A stretch of DNA of 5,973 bases, from the NCBI GenBank assembly GCA_017304125.1, contig JAFKLV010000129.1, positions 1 through 5,973 of the forward strand. Direction: 5' to 3'. Below are positions 1 to 5,849 of this stretch, in pieces. Below the pieces are notes generated by a model. The model did not search any database. It saw only the letters and a program-made list of their open reading frames with translations, and was not told the DNA's origin. Position 1 is the first letter of the stretch. Each line of letters opens with the position of its first letter. The position numbers were made by a program, and so were the translations under genes. Source of the stretch: Sphingomonadales bacterium. GTDB lineage: Bacteria > Pseudomonadota > Alphaproteobacteria > Sphingomonadales > Sphingomonadaceae.

Positions 1-124
1 GCGGCAGCGCCTCGGCGGCGCAATCCGCCGCACCAGCGCCGGCATGGCCGAGCGCATCGAGGAAATCCTCCAGCATCATGCCGATAAGAGGTTCGTCCTC
101 AACGATCAGGACACGATTACTCAT
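1..124 (-). CDS. Response regulator receiver-domain protein, N-terminal part (cut by window edge)
   Basis: The first 41 codons of a gene that runs off the left edge. Translation from the ATG at 124 begins MSNRVLIVEDEPLIGMMLED, which is the classic start of a CheY-like receiver: beta-1 (VLIV), then the acidic metal-binding pocket (E9, D10, E11), then the amphipathic alpha-1 helix (LIGMMLEDFLDALGH). The phospho-acceptor aspartate and the switch Thr/Lys would lie beyond the edge, so activity and any output domain cannot be judged. With the receiver at residue 4 it is either a single-domain regulator or a receiver-first protein. It starts 39 bp after the cckA stop on the same strand, so it is probably co-transcribed and may receive phosphate from the CckA relay or compete for it. 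That link is inference. A modest GGCGAG ribosome site sits just before the ATG. The start does not resemble CpdR or DivK as I recall them, so I give no symbol. Confidence 0.85.
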   Translation of the reverse strand, partial: MSNRVLIVEDEPLIGMMLEDFLDALGHAGAGAADCAAEALP

Positions 125-140
125 AGCTCGCCAATAGCGG

Positions 141-156
141 GCGCGGAGCGCCGCGC
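141..156. other. Small GC hairpin between cckA and the receiver gene
   Basis: Within the 39-bp gap, GCGCGG and CCGCGC form a 6-bp inverted repeat around a 4-base loop. No T-run follows on the minus strand, so this is not a standard intrinsic terminator. It could stabilise or mildly attenuate a cckA-receiver transcript, or be chance in GC-rich DNA. Confidence 0.3.
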
Positions 157-163
157 AAGTGTT

Positions 164-2554
164 TCACGCCTGGCTCATCGCATCGCGTGCAGCTTCGCCA
201 AGTTGCTGTACCGAAAAGGGTTTCGGCAGGAAGGCAACATTGTCGAGATCGATCGACTTGCGCAGCTGTTCCTCGGCATAGCCCGACATGAACAGGATCG
301 GCAGATGCGGATAACGTTCGCGCACGTGCCGCGCCATCGTCGGCCCGTCCATCTGCGGCATCACCACGTCGGAGATCAGCAGATCGGGCGCCTGGCAGGT
401 TTCGAGCAATTCCAGCGCGGCCTCGCCATTTTCCGCGCTCAGCACGGTATAGCCCTGGCGCGACAGCGCACGCTCGGCGACCGCGCGGACCATCGCCTCA
501 TCCTCGACCAGCAGCACGGTGCCGGTACCCCACATCTCGGTCTGCCGCGTCCGCGCCGGCGGGCGCGGCGCCGGGACCGCGCCGGCGGCGTGGACCGGGA
601 GGTAGACGGTGAAGGACGCGCCCTGCCCCGGCTTCGAATCGGCGAAGATGTAACCGCCCGATTGCTTGACGATGCCATAGACGGTCGACAGGCCGAGCCC
701 GGTGCCCTTGCCCACTTCCTTGGTGGTGAAGAACGGCTCGAAGATCTTGGGCAGCACCTCCTGCGGGATGCCGGTGCCGGTGTCGGAGATTTCGAGCGCG
801 GTATAATCGGCCGGGGGCATGATGTCCGACCCGCGCTCGCGCACCTCGGCCGGGCCGACCGCGCGGGTGCGGATCGTCAGCGTGCCGCCGCCGTGCGGAT
901 TCTTGGCCTGCATCGCATCGCGCGCATTGACCGCGAGATTGACCACCACCTGCTCGAGCTGCCCCGGATCGGCGCGCACCGGGCCGAGATCGCGGCCGTG
1001 GCTGACGTTCAGCGTCACCGTCTCGCCGAGCAGCCGCTTGAGCAGGTTCGACACTTCGGACACCACATCGGGCAATTGCAGCACCTGCGGCCGCAAGGTC
1101 TGCTGGCGCGAGAAAGCGAGCAATTGCCGCGTCAGCCCGGCGGCGCGGTTCGAATTGCTGCGGATCTGCTGGATATCGTCATAATCGCTGTCGCCCGGCG
1201 AGTGGCGCATCAGCATCAGATCGCAATGGCCGAGGATCGCGGTCAGGATATTGTTGAAATCATGCGCCACGCCGCCGGCGAGCTGGCCGACCGCCTGCAT
1301 CTTGGTCGCCTGCGCCACCTGCCCCTTGAGGCGCGATTCCTCGCTATTGTCCTTGAGGCTCAGCACCACCGCCGCCGCGCCGAGCCCACGCCCGCCGGCG
1401 ATCGTCAGCACCACCGGCTCGTCGGGGTGATCGCGCAGCCGCACCGCCATGTCGCTCGGCCGCGCCGCACCGCTGGCGAAGCGCCGCACCGCATCGGCCA
1501 CCGCGGCCTTGTCCTCGCGCACCACCAGATCGCCGGGATAGAGCGGCGGCATCGCCGCATCGATCCCCGCCGCGCGGGTGAAGACCTCGTTCATCTGGAC
1601 GAACCGGCCCTCGCGATCGACCAAGGCGATCCCGACCGGCATCAGCGAAACGAGCGTGCTGATATGGTTCGCCGCGGTCGGCCCGTCGGCGACCGGCGCA
1701 TCTTCCTCGTCGAGCAGCGCGATCAGGATCGGCCCGCCCTCGCTGTCATGCTCGGCGAACGGCACCTGCACCGGGCGCAGCGGATTGCCGTCGAGCCCCT
1801 CGCGCTCGAAGCGCACCAGCCCGCGGCTGTCGGTGATCAGGAAGCGCGCGAAATCCTGCCCCTCGATCGCGCCGTCGCTATGCCCCAGCGCGCGATGTGC
1901 GAGCACCGGATTGGCGCTGAGAATGCGGCCGTCGGGCGCGATCAGCGCGGCCATGATCCCCGCCTCGCCCAGCCGGTTGCCGAGATCGCCGGTCAGCGCA
2001 TCGGTCAATCGGTCGACGCGCGTCGAATCGGCCGCCGGCTCGAAGCGCCAGATCAGCATATCCTGCTGCTCGCCGGCGCGGGTTACCTCGGCGGTAATCG
2101 TCTGGCGATCGAGCCGCAGCGGCCCGCTCGGCGCGCGCCCGTCGCGCCACGCCGCACGCCCTGCGCTGGCCAGCGCCGCCGCCCCGCCCTCGCCCAGCGG
2201 CAGATCGGGCGGCGCGGGAAAACCGCCGAACAACGCCTCGTAGCGATCGTTGGCGCACACCAGCCGCCCGGCGCGATCGGTGATCGCGATCGCGTCGGCG
2301 GCGGTCTGCGCGACCGCGCGCGCCAGCCCCCAATCGACCTCGACCGCCGCCGCGTCATCCGATCCGGCGAGCGACCGCCAGGTGATCGCCGCGCCGGCCA
2401 GCACGATCGCCGCGCCGACGAAGCCGGCGGCAAACGCCGCGCTTCCCGTCAGCCACAGCACGATGAGCGCGGCAATGCCGCCCGCCAGCAGCGAAGCGAC
2501 CAGCGCGCCGCGCTGGGTCAATTGGATCGGAGGAGCGATCGGTCGGGAAGCCAT
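164..2554 (-). CDS. cckA: Cell-cycle hybrid sensor histidine kinase CckA
   Basis: A 796-residue membrane hybrid kinase. In alphaproteobacteria CckA passes phosphate through its own receiver to the phosphotransferase ChpT and on to CtrA and CpdR, controlling the cell cycle and/or motility. Two membrane helices (about 16-36 and 38-58) are separated by only a few residues, so there is no periplasmic sensor. PAS-like segments follow at about 76-170, 195-285 and 297-400; the second is the least typical. The HisKA domain has the H-box VGQLAGGVAHDFNN with phospho-His431. The ATPase domain has the N-box Asn543 in NLAVNARDAM, DTGTGIP from Asp591, FEPFFTTK, and GKGTGLGL at 615-622. The C-terminal receiver has VLLVEDE, phospho-Asp729 in SDVVMPQMDG and Lys778 in LPKPF. 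All catalytic residues are present, so it should be a working kinase/phosphatase. The H-box region closely matches Caulobacter CckA from memory. It is longer than that protein (about 690 residues) because of the extra PAS region. The ATG at 2554 has an AGGCGGA ribosome site and is directly followed by the membrane segment. Confidence 0.92.
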   Translation of the reverse strand: MASRPIAPPIQLTQRGALVASLLAGGIAALIVLWLTGSAAFAAGFVGAAIVLAGAAITWRSLAGSDDAAAVEVDWGLARAVAQTAADAIAITDRAGRLVCANDRYEALFGGFPAPPDLPLGEGGAAALASAGRAAWRDGRAPSGPLRLDRQTITAEVTRAGEQQDMLIWRFEPAADSTRVDRLTDALTGDLGNRLGEAGIMAALIAPDGRILSANPVLAHRALGHSDGAIEGQDFARFLITDSRGLVRFEREGLDGNPLRPVQVPFAEHDSEGGPILIALLDEEDAPVADGPTAANHISTLVSLMPVGIALVDREGRFVQMNEVFTRAAGIDAAMPPLYPGDLVVREDKAAVADAVRRFASGAARPSDMAVRLRDHPDEPVVLTIAGGRGLGAAAVVLSLKDNSEESRLKGQVAQATKMQAVGQLAGGVAHDFNNILTAILGHCDLMLMRHSPGDSDYDDIQQIRSNSNRAAGLTRQLLAFSRQQTLRPQVLQLPDVVSEVSNLLKRLLGETVTLNVSHGRDLGPVRADPGQLEQVVVNLAVNARDAMQAKNPHGGGTLTIRTRAVGPAEVRERGSDIMPPADYTALEISDTGTGIPQEVLPKIFEPFFTTKEVGKGTGLGLSTVYGIVKQSGGYIFADSKPGQGASFTVYLPVHAAGAVPAPRPPARTRQTEMWGTGTVLLVEDEAMVRAVAERALSRQGYTVLSAENGEAALELLETCQAPDLLISDVVMPQMDGPTMARHVRERYPHLPILFMSGYAEEQLRKSIDLDNVAFLPKPFSVQQLGEAARDAMSQA

Positions 2555-2565
2555 GACTTCCGCCT

Positions 2566-2592
2566 GATCCTTCGCCGCCCGTCACGCGTCAA
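2566..2592 (-). promoter_or_regulatory. Weak candidate promoter for cckA
   Basis: Reading leftward, TTGACGC (2592-2586) fully matches the Caulobacter-type -35 consensus TTGACGS. Twelve bases later comes GAAGGATC (2573-2566), a poor match to GCTANAWC. The -35 lies in the loop of the inverted repeat at 2571-2609. Initiation from this -10 would begin at or inside the cckA ribosome site, which weakens the call. Confidence 0.3.
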
Positions 2593-2609
2593 GCACAACG
2601 GGCGGCGAA
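2571..2609. repeat. Perfect 12-bp inverted repeat between the M13 gene and cckA
   Basis: TTCGCCGCCCGT (2571-2582) and ACGGGCGGCGAA (2598-2609) are exact reverse complements around a 15-base loop. The repeat fills most of the 60-bp gap, starting a few bases after the M13 stop codon and ending 16 bp before the cckA ATG. It could end M13 transcription or act as a processing or stability hairpin. No T-run follows on either strand, so it is not a standard intrinsic terminator. It could also be a protein-binding palindrome. Confidence 0.6.
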
Positions 2610-2614
2610 TACGC

Positions 2615-4657
2615 TCACCAGATGCGAACGCGGGCTTCAGGCGCGAGATACAGCGCGTCCCCCGCCTTCACATTATAGGCGCCATACCACGGATCGAGAT
2701 TGCGCACGGTCAGCACGCGCTGATGCCCCGGCGCATGCGGATCGGTGAGCAGGCTCTGGCGCAGCATCGGCTCGCGCATCTTCACCCGCCACACCTGCGC
2801 CCAGCCGAGATAGAAGCGCTGGTCGCCGGTCGTGCCGTCGAGCACCGGCGCCGGCGTGCCGCCGAGCGAGGCGTGATAGGCGTCGATCGACACGGTCAGC
2901 CCGGCGAGGTCGGCGATATTCTCGCCCAGCGTCAGCGCGCCCTGCACATGCTGGCCGGGCAATGGCTCATACCCGTCATATTGCGCGACGAGCTTGTCGG
3001 TGAAGCCCTTGAACCGCTCGACATCCTGCGCGGTCCACCAGTCGGTGAGCTTGCCGTGCGCGTCATATTTGCGGCCCTGATCGTCGAAGCCGTGGCTGAT
3101 CTCATGCCCGATCACCGCACCGATCGCGCCGTAATTGATCGCCGGATCGGCCTTGGGATCGAAGAACGGCGCCTGCAGGATCGCCGCCGGGAAGACGATC
3201 TCGTTCATCGGCGGGTTGTAATAAGCGTTGATCTCCATCGGCGTCATGAACCATTCGTCGCGATCCACCGGCTTGCCGAGCTTGTTGAGATCGCGCTGGA
3301 AATCGAACTCATTGGCGCGCGCGACATTGCCCACCAGATCGTCGCGCTTCACCTGCAGCGCCGAATAATCGCGCCACTTCACCGGATAGCCGATCTTGGG
3401 GCGGAAGGTCGCGAGCTTGGCCAGCGCCTTTTCCTTGGTCTCGGGCGCCATCCATTCGAGCTTGCGCAGCCGCTCGCCCATGGCGGTGATCACATTCCGG
3501 ACCAGCGCATCGGCCGCGGCCTTCGCCTCGGGCGGGAAATATTTGGCGACATAGGCGCGGCCGATATCCTCGCCCAGTTCGTTCTTCACCAGATCGCTGC
3601 CGCGCTTCCACCGCGCCGGCTGCTCGGGCGTGCCCGAGAGCGTGGTGCCGTAGAAAGCGAACCGCGCCTTGTCGAAATCGCTCGACAGGAAGCGCGCATA
3701 GCTGCCGATGACGTGGAGGATCAGGTGATCCTTGAGCACCGCGACCGGGGTTTCGGCCCACAGTTTCGCCTCGCCGGCCAGCGCGGTCGGCTGCGCGACG
3801 AGATAGTCGCCCGTCGTCGGCATCCCCGCCGCCCTGGCGAAATCAGCCCAGTCGAACCCCGGCGCGCGCTGCGCGAGATCGACGAAGGCGATCTTGTTAT
3901 AGGTCTTGTCGGCGTCGCGGCTCTCGATCCGCGTCCAATGCACCCCGGCCAGCGCCTTTTCGAACGCGAACACCGCCGCGGCGCGCTTCGCCGCATCGGG
4001 CTCCCCGGCCAGCTCGAGCATCCGCGTCAGATACGCCTGATACGCCGTGCGCGCTTCGGCGAGCTTGGCATCGTCCTTCAGATAATAATCGCGATCGGGC
4101 AGCCCCAGCCCGCCCTGCGACAGACCGACGATATAGGCATCGGGGTTCTTGTCGTCCTGCCCGACGCCGGCGTCGAACAGCCCCGACACGCCGTAGCGCT
4201 GCATCTTCGCGGCCTCGACGGCGAGCGCGCGGCGATCCCTGGTCGCCTTGATCGCGGCGAGCCACGGCTTGATCGGCGCCGCGCCCTTCGCGTTGATCGC
4301 GGCTTCGTTCATGAAGCTGGTGTAGAGATCGCCGGACTTGTTGCCGGGCTGCTTCGCCACCTCGTCGAGCAACGCGCGCAGCCGCTGCTGCGACAGATCC
4401 TGCAGGCGATGGAACATGCCATAGGCCGAGCGATCCGCCGGGATCTGCGTCGCCTTCTGCCAATCGCCATTGGCGTAATCGTAGAAATCCTTGCCCGGCG
4501 CGATTGCCGCGTCGCGGCCGGCGAGATCGAAGCCGAAATCGCCGATCTCGGGCCGATCGGCGGGTGCTGCTGCTGCGGGCTGCTGCTGCGGCGCGGTCTG
4601 CGCTACGGCGCCGGTCGCGGCACCCGCGAGCAAGGTAAAGAGAACAATCGCACGCAT
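2615..4657 (-). CDS. Secreted M13-family zinc metallopeptidase (neprilysin/PepO-like)
   Basis: A 680-residue M13 endopeptidase, a family that cleaves short peptides in a closed chamber. Residues 1-19 (MRAIVLFTLLAGAATGAVA) are a signal peptide, with likely cleavage at AVA|Q and no lipobox cysteine, so it should be periplasmic. A Gln/Ala/Pro linker runs to about residue 38. The M13 N-terminal domain begins at about residue 43 with KDFYDYANGDW. The catalytic half has NAYY at 477-480 (substrate backbone binding), the zinc motif HEISH at 518-522 (zinc ligands His518 and His522, catalytic Glu519), and ENIAD with the third ligand Glu579 and Asp583. It ends RVRIW, close to the family C-terminal CxxW but without the cysteine. 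The ATG at 4657 was chosen because it directly precedes the signal peptide and has AAGGGG nine bases upstream. A TTG at 4720 would add 21 residues and overlap the neighbouring stop. The physiological substrate is unknown; I see no clear link to CckA. Confidence 0.93.
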   Translation of the reverse strand: MRAIVLFTLLAGAATGAVAQTAPQQQPAAAAPADRPEIGDFGFDLAGRDAAIAPGKDFYDYANGDWQKATQIPADRSAYGMFHRLQDLSQQRLRALLDEVAKQPGNKSGDLYTSFMNEAAINAKGAAPIKPWLAAIKATRDRRALAVEAAKMQRYGVSGLFDAGVGQDDKNPDAYIVGLSQGGLGLPDRDYYLKDDAKLAEARTAYQAYLTRMLELAGEPDAAKRAAAVFAFEKALAGVHWTRIESRDADKTYNKIAFVDLAQRAPGFDWADFARAAGMPTTGDYLVAQPTALAGEAKLWAETPVAVLKDHLILHVIGSYARFLSSDFDKARFAFYGTTLSGTPEQPARWKRGSDLVKNELGEDIGRAYVAKYFPPEAKAAADALVRNVITAMGERLRKLEWMAPETKEKALAKLATFRPKIGYPVKWRDYSALQVKRDDLVGNVARANEFDFQRDLNKLGKPVDRDEWFMTPMEINAYYNPPMNEIVFPAAILQAPFFDPKADPAINYGAIGAVIGHEISHGFDDQGRKYDAHGKLTDWWTAQDVERFKGFTDKLVAQYDGYEPLPGQHVQGALTLGENIADLAGLTVSIDAYHASLGGTPAPVLDGTTGDQRFYLGWAQVWRVKMREPMLRQSLLTDPHAPGHQRVLTVRNLDPWYGAYNVKAGDALYLAPEARVRIW

Positions 4658-4692
4658 CTGGGAAAGCCCCTTGTGATCTTTCGAATGCGTGT

Positions 4693-4720
4693 GATTTACC
4701 TCGTTAACACGCCTCGTCAA
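4693..4720 (-). promoter_or_regulatory. Candidate promoter for the M13 peptidase gene
   Basis: Reading leftward, TTGACGA (4720-4714) and GGTAAATC (4700-4693) are separated by 13 bases. They match the Caulobacter-type housekeeping pattern TTGACGS - N10-14 - GCTANAWC at 6 of 7 and 7 of 8 positions. The -35 overlaps the DUF2062 stop codon. Predicted initiation near 4686 leaves a leader of about 28 bases carrying the AAGGGG ribosome site. The spacer holds the palindrome GTTAAC. The M13 gene can therefore probably be transcribed independently of smpB-DUF2062. Confidence 0.5.
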
Positions 4721-5277
4721 TCTTGGTTACGAATGCGACGATTGCGCCATTTGCGCGCAATCCACAGCCGCCAGCCGACCATCGACAGGAAATAGCCGCC
4801 GATCGCAAAGGCGCCGGTGACGATCAGCAGCCCGACGGCGGTGGCCGGCGCGGCATCGGACAGCAGCCATTGCGCCCAGCCCGCGCTCGCCGCCTCGCGC
4901 ACCGGATCGCCGGGCAGCGCCGCATCGACGCGCAGCGCCCATTTCCCGATCCAATAGGCCGCCACCCACAAGGGCGGGGTGGTGAACGGATTGGTGATGA
5001 AGGTGGTCAGCGCCGCCGCCGGGATATTGGCGCGCAACGGCAGCGCGAGCATCGCGGAAAAGGGAATCTGCGCCACCGGAAACAGGATGCCGGTCACCAT
5101 CCCCAGCGCGACGCCGCGCGGCACCGAGCGGCGGGTGAAGCGCCACAGATGCGGCGCCAGCACGCGATGCGCCACCGGGCGGAGCAGCCGGCTGTTCTCC
5201 AGCGAGTCGCGCGTCGGCAGGTTGCGCCCGCACCAGTTCGCGAAACGCTGCCACACCCCCGGCGCGGTCGACGCCAT
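4717..5277 (-). CDS. DUF2062 membrane protein
   Basis: A 186-residue protein of the DUF2062 family, small inner-membrane proteins without an established biochemical role. The family core is at about residues 53-112: a glycine-rich hydrophobic stretch (PRGVALGMVTGILFPVAQIP), RANIP at 83-86 and its flank, then the hallmark NPFTTPP at 96-102 followed by a hydrophobic segment. A further membrane helix lies at about 145-170, and the protein ends in a very basic tail (RKWRNRRIRNQD), probably cytoplasmic. The start is the ATG at 5277, which shares one base with the smpB stop (TGATG). No clear Shine-Dalgarno sequence precedes it, so translation probably depends on ribosomes finishing smpB. The same frame stays open 97 codons further upstream across smpB, but that extension is out-of-frame smpB sequence and was rejected. 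The family call is from recognised motifs; the function is unknown. Confidence 0.87.
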   Translation of the reverse strand: MASTAPGVWQRFANWCGRNLPTRDSLENSRLLRPVAHRVLAPHLWRFTRRSVPRGVALGMVTGILFPVAQIPFSAMLALPLRANIPAAALTTFITNPFTTPPLWVAAYWIGKWALRVDAALPGDPVREAASAGWAQWLLSDAAPATAVGLLIVTGAFAIGGYFLSMVGWRLWIARKWRNRRIRNQD

Positions 5278-5759
5278 CAGCCGCGTTCGCGCATCAGCCG
5301 CCCGGCCTCGCGCTTCCATTCGCGCTCCTTGATCGCCTCGCGCTTGTCGTGCGCCTTGCGGCCCTTCGCCAGCGCCAGTTCGACCTTCGCCCGCCCCTGC
5401 GTGTTGAAATAGACCGAGAGCGGCACCAGCGTCATGCCCTCGCGCGCGACCGCGCCGTGCAGCCGGTTGATCTCGCGCTCGTGGAGCAGCAATTTGCGCG
5501 GCCGGCGCGGCTCGTGGTTGTAGCGGTTGCCGTGGCTGAATTCGGGCACGTTGGAATTGATCAGCCACACCGCGCCGTCGCTGATCTCGGCATAGCTTTC
5601 CGCGATCGAGCCCTCGCCGAAGCGCAGGGATTTCACTTCGGTGCCGGTCAGCACGATCCCGGCCTCGAACTTGTCTTCGATCGAATAGTCAAAGCGCGCG
5701 CGCCGGTTCTCGGCGACGATCTTCTTCTTGTCGAATGTGGCGGGCTTGGGACGAGGCAT
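5277..5759 (-). CDS. smpB: SsrA-binding protein SmpB
   Basis: SmpB binds tmRNA and delivers it to ribosomes stalled on broken mRNAs, so that the nascent peptide is tagged for proteolysis and the ribosome released. The 160-residue product has normal family length. Visible signatures are IVAENRRARFDYSIEDKFEAG at its N-terminal part, the tmRNA-contacting LTGTEVKSLR at 38-46, a central beta-barrel, and GRAKVELALAKGRKAHDKRE at 122-141. It ends in the basic tail (WKREAGRLMRERG) that folds in the ribosomal mRNA channel. The ATG at 5759 gives the typical short MPRPK start. An in-frame ATG at 5864 would add 35 non-SmpB residues starting inside the transposase stop and was rejected. No Shine-Dalgarno sequence precedes 5759, and the promoter candidate would start transcription about three bases upstream, suggesting a leaderless message. 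The tmRNA gene is not in this window. Confidence 0.97.
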   Translation of the reverse strand: MPRPKPATFDKKKIVAENRRARFDYSIEDKFEAGIVLTGTEVKSLRFGEGSIAESYAEISDGAVWLINSNVPEFSHGNRYNHEPRRPRKLLLHEREINRLHGAVAREGMTLVPLSVYFNTQGRAKVELALAKGRKAHDKREAIKEREWKREAGRLMRERG

Positions 5760-5768
5760 AAGGCGCGC

Positions 5769-5797
5769 GATGTAGGGTCCAAACGCGATCAGGGCAA
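5769..5797 (-). promoter_or_regulatory. Candidate promoter for smpB
   Basis: Reading leftward, TTGCCCT (5797-5791) and CCTACATC (5776-5769) are separated by 14 bases. The -10 box matches the Caulobacter-type consensus GCTANAWC at 7 of 8 positions; the -35 keeps only the TTG core and one C. Initiation would fall near 5762, a few bases from the smpB ATG. The site lies between the gene and the IS end, so smpB need not depend on transcription from the IS. Confidence 0.4.
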
Positions 5798-5823
5798 CGT
5801 GGCGCGTGGGGCAGCCCCTCAGA

Positions 5824-5849
5824 ACCCCGTCACCCCGGCCTTGAGCCGG
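5824..5849. repeat. Truncated REP-like palindrome at the IS junction
   Basis: The plus-strand sequence ACCCCGTCACCCCGGCCTTG, continuing to 5849, contains the stem CCGGC (5835-5839) and GCCGG (5845-5849) around the loop CTTGA. The left arm extends further as CCCC, but the right arm stops pairing after 5849, where CAACTG replaces the expected GG. This type of element, with a CCCCGG arm, a TTGA-containing loop and a CCGGGG arm, is familiar to me as a dispersed intergenic repeat in alphaproteobacteria. There is no second copy here to confirm it. Confidence 0.5.

Noticed and set aside
2571..2609. Standard intrinsic terminator at the 12-bp inverted repeat
   Set aside because: No T-run follows the stem on either strand, so only a generic hairpin or palindrome can be supported.
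4561..4600. GCT/GCAGCA-type triplet repeats
   Set aside because: They encode the Gln/Ala/Pro linker just after the M13 signal peptide, a common low-complexity spacer, and do not look like a phase-variable tract.
4697..4708. CtrA-like binding site upstream of the M13 gene (TTAA-N5-TAAA on the minus strand)
   Set aside because: The CtrA consensus needs TTAA-N7-TTAA. Here the spacing is five and the second half is mismatched, so GTTAAC is more likely incidental to the promoter spacer.
4658..4720. M13 peptidase extended to the TTG at 4720
   Set aside because: This would put 21 polar residues before a clear signal peptide and overlap the DUF2062 stop. The ATG at 4657 has a good ribosome site.
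44..4795. A 1583-codon plus-strand open frame
   Set aside because: It is codon-aligned antisense to three recognisable genes and crosses their gaps. Its product is a low-complexity Arg/His/Asp/Ile-rich chain with no domain I recognise. Its openness is explained by avoidance of TTA/CTA/TCA codons on the other strand.
4717..5568. DUF2062 protein extended to 5568 (283 residues)
   Set aside because: The first 97 codons are smpB read in another frame and give an Arg/Ala-rich sequence. The TGATG start at 5277 fits the family.
5808..5818. GGGGCAGCCCC mini-hairpin upstream of smpB
   Set aside because: Only four base pairs with a three-base loop and no T-run; expected by chance in GC-rich DNA.
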